Shown piece after piece: positions 63,841 through 64,000 of a DNA stretch of 64,000 nucleotides. A model generated the notes under the pieces. That model worked only from the letters and a program-made list of their open reading frames with translations, had not been told where the DNA came from and did not search any database. A program made the translations under genes and the position numbers. This DNA comes from Closterium sp. NIES-65. Taxonomy: Eukaryota; Streptophyta; Zygnematophyceae; Desmidiales; Closteriaceae. The stretch covers positions 3,224,501 through 3,288,500 of the forward strand of contig CANXME010002001.1 in the NCBI GenBank assembly GCA_948144175.1, in the 5' to 3' direction. Every line of letters begins with the position of its first letter. Positions within the stretch are counted from its first letter, which is position 1.

Positions 63841-64000
63841 GGGAGGGGTGGGAGGGGGAAAAGAGTAAGGGGGAAGAAGTGGACGGGCGGACGCAACGGG
63901 ACAGTGAGAGAGAGAAGGAAAAGGGCAACATCCGAGGGCGCCTCACAATTAAACCAGAAACTTCAGGACTGATGTGGTGAGGACTGGAGTGTGTGATGGA

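Noticed and set aside
1-64000. CRISPR arrays, rRNA operons, bacterial operons or phage genes
   Set aside because: No regularly spaced repeats with unique spacers and no such genes were seen; the sequence has spliceosomal introns and LTR elements.

Overview
The window is nuclear DNA of a streptophyte green alga. My best guess is a zygnematophyte such as Closterium. The evidence is spliceosomal introns with GT/AG or GC/AG borders, very GC-rich Ty1/copia elements with short LTRs, a plant-type TRIM element and a secreted alpha-carbonic-anhydrase-like gene. There is no bacterial operon, ribosomal RNA, ordinary tRNA gene or CRISPR array.

Layout. (1) 1-1888: a truncated copia fragment (here E0) that keeps only RT-RNase H. 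(2) 1889-36871: an old Helentron (Helitron2-like) coding region, a PIF1-type helicase followed by an endonuclease/exonuclease/phosphatase domain. Four complete copia elements have cut it into five pieces: E1 3060-10436 (+), E2 11061-21281 (-), E3 21505-28983 (+) and E4 29321-36785 (+). Each has a perfect 5-bp target duplication (GGATC, TTAAT, TCATC, CAAAT), and the helicase/endonuclease frame continues across every excised insertion. (3) About 36880-46580: an unrecognised multi-exon gene, split inside a coding exon by E5 (38230-45529, -, duplication AAGAC). (4) 46666-47040: a 375-bp TRIM (duplication TGTGA). (5) 47420-54831: E6 (+, duplication TGCCA). (6) 56027-59739: an alpha-carbonic-anhydrase-like gene with a clean six-exon, 253-residue model. 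Nearly every exon has an extra nearby copy, and the zinc-binding histidines are not seen. (7) About 60939-63840: a minus-strand gene of unknown function whose last exon is also present in three copies.

The six copia elements are relatives with one long Gag-protease-integrase-RT-RNase H frame, LTRs of only 124-137 bp, an altered initiator-Met-like primer site, a conserved hairpin and GGGCCC palindrome just after the primer site, a GC-rich repetitive leader, and a CCCCCA/TGGGGG hairpin at the polypurine tract. E3 is nearly intact, with identical LTRs and one visible stop. The others carry frameshifts and stops, many of the CAG-to-TAG type. E2 has lost most of Gag and carries a satellite of about 112 units of 30 bp, 84 of them identical.

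The left 55 kb is therefore a retrotransposon nest. The most unusual biology is the exon-by-exon duplication in the two right-hand host genes, the conserved copia leader structure, the satellite inside E2, and the TRIM with tRNA-like pol III boxes across its LTR/primer-site junction.
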